A stretch of 64,000 nucleotides of DNA from Endozoicomonas euniceicola. Its GTDB lineage: Bacteria; Pseudomonadota; Gammaproteobacteria; Pseudomonadales; Endozoicomonadaceae. Below are positions 1 through 9,359 of the stretch, piece after piece. The translations under genes and the position numbers were made by a program. The first letter of the stretch is position 1; each line of letters opens with the position of its first letter. The notes beneath the pieces were generated by a model that worked only from the letters and a program-made list of their open reading frames with translations, ran no database searches and was not told the DNA's origin. The stretch lies in NCBI RefSeq assembly GCF_025562755.1, contig NZ_CP103300.1, forward strand, positions 1,302,001 through 1,366,000, written 5' to 3'.

Positions 1-312
1 CTTCCCGCCTGAGGAATGGCAGCACTCTTGATCACATACTAACAGTATTCTGATACGGCTTACCGTTTAATGTAAGCCGAATCCTGTTTGTTTTCTGAAC
101 AGAGGCAATGGTTTTGCAGTCTGTTGCAGGAATACCTGTATGTAAAGTGAACAGCAGCAATTTTATTTTTATAGTAATTGCTGTTTGCAGGTCACACTAT
201 CATTTTCAGACCCGATCTGACTGCTGACTCAATATACGTGCCTGGGTAGCTGTCAGCTTGTCACAACTGTGTCACAATAGCTGCATCTTCAACTGTTCGT
301 ACAGGTAATGCA
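1..312. other. non-coding left edge
   Basis: No convincing gene is seen here. A stem-loop (8-bp arms, 56-63 and 72-79) followed by a T-rich stretch could be the terminator of a gene that ends left of the window. The remainder should hold the promoter of the gene starting at 313. Confidence 0.4.
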
Positions 313-963
313 GTGACTCTGGATCACCCACTGATTTTGCCAACTGCTGTCGGTTTTATTGCACTGGCACTGATTGCTCTCCTCTGGCTACGTCTAAGGC
401 CAGCTCAACTTGAATGCAAAGAACCCTTATTTACTCCAGAGTTTCGTGCATTTCTCGGGCAGCTCGATATCGCTGTTCGCAGTCATCTGATTATTTTTCC
501 TGCCATGCCTGTCAGCGATGTGCTTCAAGGCAAAGGCGGCGGCAAAGCCCTGCTAAAAAAATTCAGAAACGAACGCTTTGACTTTGTCGTCTGTCACCGT
601 CGGGACATGGACGTACTTTGTGTTATAAAGCTTGGTGGCAATAATGCCAGTAGTGAAAGATACCGAACGTTGTGCCAGTCCGCCGGGCTGACCCTGCTTG
701 AATATGACATCAAACCCTACCGGGATGTACCCAGCCTGCGTCAGGAAGTCCTGGGTGCCTGTGGCATAGATGAGTTTGAACTACCGGCTGAACAACAGCA
801 GGAACAGGATCCGGAAACAGACACGCCACCGTCCTGCCCGAAGTGCCAATCCCCCATGGTGCTGAAAACCATCAACAAAGGTGCTCACTCCGGTGAAGAA
901 TGCTGGGTCTGTTCCCAGTACCCCGACTGCAAAGGGGCAAAGCTTAAAAAGCTCTCAGATTGA
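313..963 (+). CDS. DUF2726 family membrane-anchored protein with C-terminal topoisomerase-type zinc finger
   Basis: A 216-residue protein. Residues about 8-27 form one hydrophobic membrane segment, so the remainder is probably cytoplasmic. The middle (about 40-150) matches the DUF2726 pattern, a restriction-endonuclease-like fold of unknown role, with the FDFVVCHRRDMDVLCVIKL strand region. The C-terminus carries a CPKC...CWVC...C cluster like the C4 zinc fingers appended to type IA topoisomerases. The start is GTG at 313 with ACAGG upstream; the nearby ATG at 309 runs straight into a stop. It stands alone on the plus strand. The family call is from recognised pattern; the function (nucleic-acid binding) is inferred only from the zinc finger. 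Confidence 0.75.
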   Translation: MTLDHPLILPTAVGFIALALIALLWLRLRPAQLECKEPLFTPEFRAFLGQLDIAVRSHLIIFPAMPVSDVLQGKGGGKALLKKFRNERFDFVVCHRRDMDVLCVIKLGGNNASSERYRTLCQSAGLTLLEYDIKPYRDVPSLRQEVLGACGIDEFELPAEQQQEQDPETDTPPSCPKCQSPMVLKTINKGAHSGEECWVCSQYPDCKGAKLKKLSD

Positions 964-1056
964 GTATACGCATCGGATCAGAGTTTAGATTCCTGTTAAC
1001 CAAAGACAGGAATCTGAACTATCTTAAGTGCCAATGATCTGCAGAATCACTCTATC

Positions 1057-1944
1057 ATGAACGTTCTAGTGGAAAGTGGTAAGCACATACCTGTCAACAC
1101 ACCTGTGCCATTAACAAAACAAAGATACGCAGAAACCTTCCAGCTGCTTCACTCATTGTCACATGAATATGAGTTTATGGTCAGTGCAATGGTGAAACTG
1201 CTGGCCTGCCACTCTTCCAGGGCATTCAGCTTATTGGACATAGGTCCCGCAAAAGGAATTTTCACCCGAAACTTCCTTTTGCAGGCAGAAGTAAAGCCTG
1301 ATTTTTACGCCGCATTTGAACCGAATGCGGACCATTTTCACTACCTGCACGACAATGTTCAGGGATTAACGGGTCGGCTACAACTCAACCCTGAACCCTT
1401 TACCCCGGAAACCGTATTACAAGCCCAGTGGGATATCGTCCTGATGTCTCACTCCATTTACTGGCTACAACCCGCCCAACCGCATATTGAAGCAGCCATG
1501 AAAGGGTTAAATAAATCCGGGGTTCTGGTTCTATTTGTTCAATTACCCAGCGCATTACGACTGCTCCATCACCCATTTAAAGCGCTCGTTCCCGCCAGCG
1601 CCTTACCACTGAACCAACATTACTGCACCTGTGATTTAATGAGTGACCTGAATGACCTTGGACTGCATGCAGAGGAAACCCTGCTTCCGGGTTATCTGGA
1701 TCTCACTGAAATCTGGGACAGTGAGAAAGACTTACTGGAACTTGGGTGCTTTATTCTGAGTACAGAGTTAAGTCAGCAACCGAAAGCAATACAACAAGAG
1801 CTACTGTACTATATTCGGGCAAATACCCTACAACTCAAAGAAAAAAAACTATTTAACCAACCCAGCAGCCTTGTGACTATCAGGCAGGACAGTCAGGATC
1901 GCACCCATCTTTCAAAATCATCACGCTATGAGGCAATACCTTAA
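1057..1944 (+). CDS. class I SAM-dependent methyltransferase
   Basis: A 295-residue protein with a glycine-poor but recognisable SAM motif I (LLDIGPAKGIFTRNFL, residues about 67-82), an acidic residue at the end of the next strand (FYAAFEPNADHF) and a motif IV-like stretch (WDIVLMSHSIYWL). This is a small-molecule type methyltransferase fold; the substrate cannot be told. The gene converges on glgX1, and the last 65 bases of the two coding regions overlap tail to tail. No strong ribosome site precedes the ATG, so the start is tentative. Confidence 0.75.
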   Translation: MNVLVESGKHIPVNTPVPLTKQRYAETFQLLHSLSHEYEFMVSAMVKLLACHSSRAFSLLDIGPAKGIFTRNFLLQAEVKPDFYAAFEPNADHFHYLHDNVQGLTGRLQLNPEPFTPETVLQAQWDIVLMSHSIYWLQPAQPHIEAAMKGLNKSGVLVLFVQLPSALRLLHHPFKALVPASALPLNQHYCTCDLMSDLNDLGLHAEETLLPGYLDLTEIWDSEKDLLELGCFILSTELSQQPKAIQQELLYYIRANTLQLKEKKLFNQPSSLVTIRQDSQDRTHLSKSSRYEAIP

Positions 1945-4039
1945 CCGTTTTACGCTCAGTAAAATCCGGAAGCTCGGTAAACACCTCGCTCTGCGACGTA
2001 TCCAGAAGACATTCCCGCTTTTTCAGGCCATCAACTCTGGGCAGCTTAAATACCTGCTCCCGAACTCCTGAGTTAAGCAACACCAGAAAGTTGCATTCGC
2101 AGGGGTCAGACTGATCACCCAGAAGGTGCAGGAACAGGCTCTGGTTTCTGGGTTTTTGCCAGTCTCCCGAACGCATCAGCCTGCCATCCGTGGAACGCCA
2201 CAGCACTTCATAATTTTCCGGGTCTTCTTCTATGCCACACAGAAAACGATCCCGGGTCAACATACTATTTCCCTTCCTCGCCCTGATCAATAAACGAACA
2301 AACCGCATCAACTGATAGTTTCTCTGCTGTTCAGGGGTTTTATTGTCCAGCCAGCTCCAGTCCAGCCAGCCAGTCGGATTGTTCTGGCAGTAAGCATTAT
2401 TATTACCGCCCTGGGTATTACCAAACTCATCCCCCGCCTGAATCATGACAACACCTTTTGACAAAAACAGAGTCACCAGCAAGTTACGCTTGTAACGTTC
2501 TCTCAGGGCAATAATACGGGTGTCATGGCTCTCTCCCTCAGCGCCACAGTTCCAGGAATAATTGTGATCATCACCATCGCGATTGTGCTCACCATTGGCT
2601 TCATTATGCTTGTGGCTGTACGACACCAGGTCATGCAAAGTGAAACCATCATGACTACAGATATAATTGACGCTGGCTGAAGGTGCCCTGCCCTTCCAGC
2701 GATAAATATCTGAAGACCCGCACAGTCGCTCAGCCATTTGTCCCAGCAAGCCCTGGTCACCACGCCAGAAAGAACGGACGCAGTCACGATAGCGATCATT
2801 CCATTCCGACCACGGCCTTGGAAAATTACCCAGCTGATAACCATCCCCGGCTAAGTCCCAGGGTTCAGCAATCAACTTAACCGAACTTAAGACAGGATCC
2901 TGATGGACAGTCTGAAAGAATGGACTGTTACTGTCATAGTGCCCGTTTTTACGCCCAAGCCCTGGTGCCAGGTCAAAACGAAAACCGTCGATATGGTATT
3001 CCTGTACCCACATTCTCAGGGTGTCCGTGACCAGTCTCATGACCATCGGGTTTTCAACTTTCAGGGTGTTGCCGCAGCCTGAATGATTAATGCTGACTTC
3101 AGGGTTGCGGTCGTGCAACAAATAGTAGCCCTGATTATCGATGCCCCTGAAGCTCAAACACGGCCCGTCATTACCTCCCTCTGTCGTGTGATTAAACACC
3201 ACATCCAGTATCACTTCGATACCTGCCTGATGCAGGCATTTGACCATGGTCTTTAACTCATTGACCGGGTCTTCCACAGCCAGTGAGGCTTCGGGAGCCA
3301 TTAATGCCAGTGGGTTATAGCCCCAGTAATTTTCAAGCCCTTTATTATCGAGCCGATGCTCAGAGCCAAAACTGGTGACAGGCAGTAACTCAACGGCAGT
3401 CACCCCCAGTTCTTTCAGGTAATCAATAACCACTGGCTGACATAAGCCCAGATAGGTTCCCCTAAGCGCCTCCGGAACCTCCGGGTGCTGCATGGTAAAA
3501 CCACGAACGTTAAGTTCATAAATAATAGAACGCGTCATCTGATGCGCAGGCGGTACGACATCTCCCCAGTCAAACTCGTGTTCAACGACAACTGACTTAG
3601 GCATGAACTCTGCACTGTTCAGCTCATTGATTCGCCACTCTTCATTCTCGCCCAGAGTGTAATCAAACAGTGAATCATGCCACTGGATTTCACCGTTTAA
3701 CTTCCGGGCATAAGGATCAATGAGCAGTTTTGCAGGATTGTGACGCTGTCCGGCCTGTGGGTTCCATTCACCATGAACCCTATAGCCATACTGCTGTCCT
3801 GGCTTTATATCGGGAACAAACAGACGCCAGACATCGTTACGTAAATAGGGGTATTGATTCGGGATGGTGATCTTTACTTCCCTGTTATCATCATCAAACA
3901 GGCAAAGTTCTACTTTATGCGCTCCGGGCGCTGAAAGGGCAAACTGCACACCCGACAGGCTTTTGTTCAAAGGATAGTGAGAATAAAACCGTGCGCCCAG
4001 TTCATAGCTGGCAGCGGGATGTATGTTTACACTGCTCAT
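1880..4039 (-). CDS. glgX: glycogen debranching enzyme GlgX, copy 1
   Basis: A 719-residue GH13 isoamylase-type enzyme that removes short branches (limit dextrins) from phosphorylase-trimmed glycogen in the cytoplasm. Seen: an N-terminal CBM48-like domain (about 25-130), then the TIM barrel with DVVFNHT (about 279-285), DGFRFDLAPG (351-360, nucleophile Asp356), LIAEPWD (acid/base Glu) and SHDGFTL (stabilising Asp). Length is slightly above E. coli GlgX (about 657). ATG with AAGGAA about 9 bases upstream. It is the downstream end of the minus-strand glycogen series, separated from glgB1 by the tandem unknown genes. A second, diverged copy lies at 17612-19801. Confidence 0.95.
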   Translation of the reverse strand: MSSVNIHPAASYELGARFYSHYPLNKSLSGVQFALSAPGAHKVELCLFDDDNREVKITIPNQYPYLRNDVWRLFVPDIKPGQQYGYRVHGEWNPQAGQRHNPAKLLIDPYARKLNGEIQWHDSLFDYTLGENEEWRINELNSAEFMPKSVVVEHEFDWGDVVPPAHQMTRSIIYELNVRGFTMQHPEVPEALRGTYLGLCQPVVIDYLKELGVTAVELLPVTSFGSEHRLDNKGLENYWGYNPLALMAPEASLAVEDPVNELKTMVKCLHQAGIEVILDVVFNHTTEGGNDGPCLSFRGIDNQGYYLLHDRNPEVSINHSGCGNTLKVENPMVMRLVTDTLRMWVQEYHIDGFRFDLAPGLGRKNGHYDSNSPFFQTVHQDPVLSSVKLIAEPWDLAGDGYQLGNFPRPWSEWNDRYRDCVRSFWRGDQGLLGQMAERLCGSSDIYRWKGRAPSASVNYICSHDGFTLHDLVSYSHKHNEANGEHNRDGDDHNYSWNCGAEGESHDTRIIALRERYKRNLLVTLFLSKGVVMIQAGDEFGNTQGGNNNAYCQNNPTGWLDWSWLDNKTPEQQRNYQLMRFVRLLIRARKGNSMLTRDRFLCGIEEDPENYEVLWRSTDGRLMRSGDWQKPRNQSLFLHLLGDQSDPCECNFLVLLNSGVREQVFKLPRVDGLKKRECLLDTSQSEVFTELPDFTERKTVKVLPHSVMILKDGCDPDCPA

Positions 4040-4180
4040 ACAACCAGTTCCTTGTATTTTGATTATTGTTCTTTATCGCTATTTTTCTTAATCCTGCCGC
4101 TTGCCTTCCTTCTGGAAGTCAAGCAGTTACCTGCCAGTATATCTTAATCCAGCGTCGTTCAATTTCCTATACATTATCAA

Positions 4181-5500
4181 ATAGACCGGGCATCATCACC
4201 AGCCTGACTATCTATCCCCGCTTTCTGGCTGCCAAGGTAACTGTGCAAGAATCACTAACAAAAGGGTTAATAACGAAAACTAAATAGTAGTCAGATTGTC
4301 AAATTCAGGAAACTTAAGGAACAAGGATGTAAGGCGTGAACGGAACTCCAACTACTGTAAATAGCAGCATACACTGTCTAACGGGCGATCACAGGGAGCA
4401 GCAAGAAAAGTTGCCGGAAATAACAACAAGCACAACCAGTCAAGGCACATTGGCAGATGCTGCCCGGGTTTTGCCAGTAAACAATGAACTCTTACCGGAA
4501 CTGGCCCTATCTCCCCCTTCTAAAAATATTCAATTCGGTCGCAGGGTAAGATGTCTGCCTGACACCAACTCAGAGAAAATAAGTCAATGTACGGCTGCCA
4601 TTAAAGAGGCTTTTCCATTGCTAACCACTGACCTGACAAAAGAAAACAAAGCTAATAACACCTCCCATTTTTTTTATAGTAATGATTACAGTGGAGGATA
4701 CTATGAAAGTTTAAATTTTCCTGCAATGATTGCAGATATGGCAAAACGGCCAGAGACACAGTCAAAGTCTCCCCGGATCGGGCTTGTTATTGGACAAAGC
4801 TCCCTCCCGGATGCTGCTCCGGAATTTGCGAGACACTGTGATATTGTACTTATAGTTGATAACGACCCCCTATTATTGAGTTCGATAGAAAAAAGAATGG
4901 ATTTGCTTACTGGCTGCGAGTCAGAAGAATATTATTATAAAAAGTTACATAGTTATATTTTTTTCGATTTGCTGAATCTTCGCCGAGGCAAAATTAGTTA
5001 TAACGACAATCTTTTAAAGGAAAACATTAATATAGAACTTGAGAATACTCGAAAGGCATTAGGTCGGCACTGGACATTTTCATCTCAGAAAAGGTTAACT
5101 GAAGTGAAAGAAGCCGTTAAAAAAACTCATTTTATTCCAGTTTATGGGAATATTTTTTCCCGAGAGTTCTTAAAAAGCATGGGGAACATATTGACCCATC
5201 ATGATGCGGTAGTTCACGCTTTAAACCTGACCAATGTTTTTGAGTACCATCCAAAAATAAAAGAACGTCGCACTCCCTATGACACAGAGAACACAATTGA
5301 AAAACCCAGTGAATTAGCTGATATTTTGAAGTTCTCTCCAAAGGCTTTTATTCATAGTTCAAGAATATTGAGGTCGGATAAGGGGTCGCGTTTTGATCCA
5401 CCAGCAGACCATTTTCAAGCATTAGACGATTCATTTTAAGAAGATATTGATTTACACGTATTATAAGTAACATCTTTCGTTTGGTATAATCTCCTGCCTC
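4181..5500 (+). repeat. tandem duplication unit A (about 1.32 kb)
   Basis: The stretch starting atagaccgggcatcatcacc at 4181 recurs at 5501, with the same 5' leader, the same coding region and the same tail (cgtattataagtaacatct). Units A and B therefore abut directly. The copies are near identical in the leader and in the central coding part (about 4710-4910 against 6030-6230) and diverged elsewhere. Confidence 0.85.
4336..5439 (+). CDS. unknown protein, Rossmann-like core, tandem copy A
   Basis: A 367-residue soluble protein of a family I do not recognise. The first 70 residues are polar and low in structure (Ser/Thr/Pro/Gln-rich), then a globular part. Its core reads RIGLVIGQSSLPDA ... DIVLIVDNDPLLL (about 149-183), a beta-strand, Gly/Ser-rich loop, helix, strand ending in acidic residues, as in Rossmann/SAM-methyltransferase folds; a later VVHALNLTNVFEYH resembles a methyltransferase motif IV/V region. 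This is a fold guess only. The start is GTG where copy B has ATG at the same place. It ends about 20 residues earlier than copy B because of a small tail change. No signal peptide. The region is more A+T-rich than the surrounding glg genes. Confidence 0.75.
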   Translation: MNGTPTTVNSSIHCLTGDHREQQEKLPEITTSTTSQGTLADAARVLPVNNELLPELALSPPSKNIQFGRRVRCLPDTNSEKISQCTAAIKEAFPLLTTDLTKENKANNTSHFFYSNDYSGGYYESLNFPAMIADMAKRPETQSKSPRIGLVIGQSSLPDAAPEFARHCDIVLIVDNDPLLLSSIEKRMDLLTGCESEEYYYKKLHSYIFFDLLNLRRGKISYNDNLLKENINIELENTRKALGRHWTFSSQKRLTEVKEAVKKTHFIPVYGNIFSREFLKSMGNILTHHDAVVHALNLTNVFEYHPKIKERRTPYDTENTIEKPSELADILKFSPKAFIHSSRILRSDKGSRFDPPADHFQALDDSF

Positions 5501-6835
5501 ATAGACCGGGCATCATCACCAGCCTGACTATCTACCCCCGTTTCCTGGCTGCCAAGATACTCTGTGCAAGAATCACTAACAAAATGGTTAATAACGAAAA
5601 CTAAATAGCAGTCAGATTGTCAAATTCAGAGAACTTAATATACAAGGACGTAAGACATGAACGGAACTCCAACTACTGTAAATAGCAGCATACCCTGTCA
5701 AACAGTCGATCACAGGGAGCAGCAAGAAAAGTTGCCGGAGATAACAATAAGCACAACCGGTCAAGGCTCATTGGCAGGTGCTGCCCGGGCTTTACCAGCA
5801 AACAACAAACGCTTACCGGAATCGACTTTATCTACCCCTTCTAAAAATATTCACTCTGATCGAACGACAAGACGTCTGACCACTACCGACCCAGAGAGAA
5901 TAAGTCAATGTGCCACTGCTATTAAGCAGGCTTTTCCACTGCCAACCACTGAGCTGACGAAAGAGAATACAGCCAAAGCCATCGGGCATTACTTTTATAG
6001 TAATGATTACAGTAAAAAATATCGTAAAAGTTTAAATTTTCCTGCAATGATTGCAGATATGGCGAAACGGCCAGAGACACAGTCAAAGTCGCCCCGGATC
6101 GGCCTTGTTATTGGACAAAGTTCCCTGCCGGATGCTGCTCCGGAATTTGCGAGACACTGTGATATTGTACTTATAGTTGATAACGACCCCCTATTATTGA
6201 GTTCGATAGAAAAAAGAATGGATTTGCTTATTGGCTGTGAATTGGAAGAAGAAGATTATTACAAACATTTAAATAGTTATATTTTTGACGATTTAATGAG
6301 TTTTCGACGAGACAAATTTTATTATGACTACATTTATTCAATAAAAAATCTTAATACAGAACTTGATAATGCTCGAAAGGCATTGGGTCAGCACTGGGCA
6401 TTTTCATCTCAGGAAAGGTTAACTGAAGTGAAAGAAGCCGTTAAAAAAACTCATTTCATTCCAGTTTATGGCAATATTTTTTCCAAAAAATTCTTAGAAA
6501 GCATGGGGGGCATATTAACCAGTCATGATGCGTTGGTTCATGTTTTAAACCTGACCAATGTTTTTGAATACCATCCAAAGACAAGCCCTCTCACCCCCTA
6601 TGACACAGAGGACACAATTGGAAAGCCCAGTGAATTAGCTGATCGTTTGAAGATCTGTCCACAGGCTCTGATTCATAGTTCAAGAATGTTGAGGTTCAAC
6701 CAAGGGTCACGCTTCGGTCCGCCAGCAGATCATTTTCAAACATTAGACGATTTGCTTTTAGAAGATATTAAAAAACCTGGCATGGTTTTTTGATTTGCAC
6801 GTATTATAAGTAACATCTGTCGTCTTGCATCATCT
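5501..6835 (+). repeat. tandem duplication unit B
   Basis: Second copy of the unit described at 4181. The right limit is approximate: similarity fades after the shared tail sequence near 6800-6840. Unit B keeps about 20 bases near the end of the gene that unit A lacks. Confidence 0.8.
5657..6793 (+). CDS. unknown protein, Rossmann-like core, tandem copy B
   Basis: A 378-residue paralogue of the gene at 4336, same family, unrecognised. ATG start with AAGGA about 10 bases upstream. The segment from FPAMIADMAKRP through DPLLLSSIEKRMDLL (about 130-195) is identical between copies, while the N-terminal tail and the segment after it differ at many positions. That pattern suggests either strong constraint on the core or recent gene conversion. 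It sits on the plus strand between two minus-strand glycogen genes (glgB1 and glgX1), so it is not part of their transcript. A catalytic role cannot be assigned. Confidence 0.75.
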   Translation: MNGTPTTVNSSIPCQTVDHREQQEKLPEITISTTGQGSLAGAARALPANNKRLPESTLSTPSKNIHSDRTTRRLTTTDPERISQCATAIKQAFPLPTTELTKENTAKAIGHYFYSNDYSKKYRKSLNFPAMIADMAKRPETQSKSPRIGLVIGQSSLPDAAPEFARHCDIVLIVDNDPLLLSSIEKRMDLLIGCELEEEDYYKHLNSYIFDDLMSFRRDKFYYDYIYSIKNLNTELDNARKALGQHWAFSSQERLTEVKEAVKKTHFIPVYGNIFSKKFLESMGGILTSHDALVHVLNLTNVFEYHPKTSPLTPYDTEDTIGKPSELADRLKICPQALIHSSRMLRFNQGSRFGPPADHFQTLDDLLLEDIKKPGMVF

Positions 6836-6858
6836 CCTGCTTCATAGATGAGGCAGTA

Positions 6859-6963
6859 ATGAATAATATTGACGGACGCAAAATCCCGAATCAGGTCAGA
6901 GAGCAAATTGTGACAGATGCTCAACAATGTCCGAAGCAACGATCACCCACAGAATTCCAGTAG
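6859..6963 (+). pseudogene. possible N-terminal remnant of an IS630-type transposase
   Basis: A 34-codon frame beginning MNNIDGRKIPNQVREQI. The IDGRK-x(6)-RE-x-I pattern resembles the first helix of IS630-family transposases (typically xxIDGRKLS..xREEIR). It stops at 6961-6963 with no continuing homology visible. Short, so weak; the match may be chance. Confidence 0.25.
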
Positions 6964-7022
6964 ACGACCAGGAGTGCAGGCAGGCATAAGCGAAATGCAC
7001 TAATGCCAGCCCGCATAAGCCA

Positions 7023-9221
7023 TTACTTCAGCTTCAGCATGACCGTCGCTAAAGGCGGCAGCGTCAGCTTCAGGCTCTGCGCCTGCCCGTGAGCCCCACT
7101 CGCTTCAGTCATAAACTTTTTACCCGCAGACACACCACTACCCCCAAAGCCCTGATCATCAGAGTTTAACAACAGCTTATACTCACCCGCAGCCGGAACG
7201 CCTACACAGTAGTCATGACGAACGACAGGTGTCAGGTTATTAATGACAACAACCGGATGACCATCGTTACAGAAACGTACATAAGCCAGTACACTCTGCT
7301 GATAATCGTCCTGTACCAGCCACCGGAAACCGTTACTGCAAAGGTCCCTTTCATGCAGCGAAGGCTCAGACTTATAGAGTTTGTTCAGGGTCTGTACCAA
7401 CTTCTGAACACCTCCGTGTGGGCTGTCTTTGTCGTCTACAAGGTGCCAGTCCAGAGACTGATGATGGTTCCACTCGTTCCAGCTGCCCAGCTCACAACCC
7501 ATAAACAGCAATTTCTTGCCCGGATGCGTCCACATAAAGGACAGGTAAGTCCGCAGGTTAGCAAACTTCTGCCAGTCATCACCCGGCATACGGGTCAGCA
7601 GGGTGCCTTTGCCATACACCACTTCGTCGTGGGAAAGCGACAACACAAAGTTCTCACTCCAGGCATAGACCGTACTGAAGGTCATCTGGTTATGGTGATA
7701 CGGACGATGAACCGGTTCCTGTTTCATGTATTCCAGGGAATCATGCATCCAGCCCATGTTCCACTTGTAGCCAAAGCCTAAACCATCGTCGTACAGTGGT
7801 CTGGATACGCCGGGATAACTGGTGGATTCCTCAGCAATGGTCATCGCCGTTGGGAAACGTTCGTAAACCGTTTTATTAAAACGCTTCAGGAAATGAATTG
7901 CTTCAAGGTTCTCATTACCACCATTACGGTTCGGCTCCCACTCACCCTCATTACGGGAATAGTCCAGATACAGCATTGACGCCACGGCATCCACCCGCAG
8001 GCCGTCGATATGGTATTCCTCCAGCCAGTACAGCGCACTGCTGATCAGGAAGTCCTGAACGAAAGGCTTGCCAAAATCATAGATGCAGGTCTTCCAGTCC
8101 GGATGCCAGCCACGACGGGGGTCGGGATGCTCGTATAACTCAGTACCATCAAATTTCGCCAGACCGTGGTCGTCATTCGGGAAGTGTGCGGGCACCCAGT
8201 CCAGAATAATACCAATGCCCGCCCTGTGGCACTGATCGACAAAAAACTTAAAGTCATCCGGGCTGCCATAACGGCTGGTTACAGAAAACATGCCTACGGG
8301 CTGATAACCCCAGGATTCATACAGAGGGTGCTCGCTGACCGGCATCAGCTCAATATGGGTAAAGCCCATCTTTTTAACATACGGCACCAGCTCTTTTGCC
8401 AGCTCGCGGTAGTTCATAATGATATTGCCGTCTTTACGACGCCAGGAACCCGCATGAACTTCATAAACAGACAGAGGCTTGTCGTACAATTCGCCACGCT
8501 GCCCCATCCACTGACTGTCTTTCCACTGATATCTGCTGTCATCATGGACAATAGAAGAAAGGCCGGGCCACTGTTCAGAATAAGTACCAAACGGATCAGC
8601 CTTTAATGGCAGCTTGTTGCCATCTTTGTCATGAATCTCATACTTATAGAGATCCCCGGCCGTCAAACCCGGAACAAACAGACGCCAGACACCATCATCA
8701 GCACTGGCCATGGGATGCAAACGACCATCCCAGTTGTTGAAACTTCCCACCAGGCTGACAGTACGGGCGCTTGGTGCATACACACGGAACAAAACACCTT
8801 TCACCTGACGTCTGGCGTTCAGGGCATGGGTCATCAGGTGAGCGCCCTGATGACGATGTAGCGCATCGTAATCCACATGCTCTTCACGCAGAGTGTATTG
8901 ACCAAACTGGTAGGGGTCATACACCCGGAAAGTGTGTCCGCCTTCTCCGGTAATGCTCAGTTCATAATTGAACAGCTTGCGACGACGTGGCAAATGCAGC
9001 TCAAACAAACCCGATTCAAAACGCTGCATGTTACCCAGCGTTTTACCGGAGGGCTGCTCGATAACCGTAATAGCGTCAGCATCCGGACGCCATACCCGTA
9101 GCACCAGGCCTTTATGATCAGCCGCTTTATGCAGACCCAGACAAGAGAAAGGGCAAGCACAAAGCACTTGCCCCAGTTCCTGTTCTGCGGCAGGTATTGT
9201 CGATTGAACAGCAATATTCAT
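7023..9221 (-). CDS. glgB: 1,4-alpha-glucan branching enzyme GlgB, copy 1
   Basis: A 732-residue GH13 enzyme that moves alpha-1,4 segments onto alpha-1,6 positions of glycogen. Seen: an N-terminal CBM48-like half (two repeats, about 15-230), then the barrel with the branching-enzyme signatures DGLRVDAVASMLYLDYSR (nucleophile Asp), TIAEESTSYPGVSRP (acid/base Glu) and LSHDEVVYGKG (Asp), and a C-terminal all-beta domain ending PPLATVMLKLK. The frame is open 20 codons further to a TTG at 9281, but ATG at 9221 gives the usual N-terminus and has AGAGG upstream. It follows glgA with about 140 bases between. A diverged copy is at 20020-22272. Confidence 0.95.
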   Translation of the reverse strand: MNIAVQSTIPAAEQELGQVLCACPFSCLGLHKAADHKGLVLRVWRPDADAITVIEQPSGKTLGNMQRFESGLFELHLPRRRKLFNYELSITGEGGHTFRVYDPYQFGQYTLREEHVDYDALHRHQGAHLMTHALNARRQVKGVLFRVYAPSARTVSLVGSFNNWDGRLHPMASADDGVWRLFVPGLTAGDLYKYEIHDKDGNKLPLKADPFGTYSEQWPGLSSIVHDDSRYQWKDSQWMGQRGELYDKPLSVYEVHAGSWRRKDGNIIMNYRELAKELVPYVKKMGFTHIELMPVSEHPLYESWGYQPVGMFSVTSRYGSPDDFKFFVDQCHRAGIGIILDWVPAHFPNDDHGLAKFDGTELYEHPDPRRGWHPDWKTCIYDFGKPFVQDFLISSALYWLEEYHIDGLRVDAVASMLYLDYSRNEGEWEPNRNGGNENLEAIHFLKRFNKTVYERFPTAMTIAEESTSYPGVSRPLYDDGLGFGYKWNMGWMHDSLEYMKQEPVHRPYHHNQMTFSTVYAWSENFVLSLSHDEVVYGKGTLLTRMPGDDWQKFANLRTYLSFMWTHPGKKLLFMGCELGSWNEWNHHQSLDWHLVDDKDSPHGGVQKLVQTLNKLYKSEPSLHERDLCSNGFRWLVQDDYQQSVLAYVRFCNDGHPVVVINNLTPVVRHDYCVGVPAAGEYKLLLNSDDQGFGGSGVSAGKKFMTEASGAHGQAQSLKLTLPPLATVMLKLK

Positions 9222-9359
9222 TAAATAAAATAACCTCTTCACTCCACTGACATCAGGGAATCCGGACGCCGGATTCCCCAAAGGGAGAACGTTACTGTTA
9301 AGCAGTCATGGTCTTGAAATACAGTGTCATCACATCATCCGGAGATAAGCCGTGCATTG

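Noticed and set aside
1057..1944. methyltransferase as part of the glycogen system
   Set aside because: It is on the opposite strand, converges on glgX1 and shares no motif with glycogen enzymes; adjacency alone is not evidence.
4066..4287. 73-codon plus-strand frame upstream of the tandem genes
   Set aside because: It runs partly through the duplicated leader, has no ribosome site, and its frame is not kept in the second copy of the leader.
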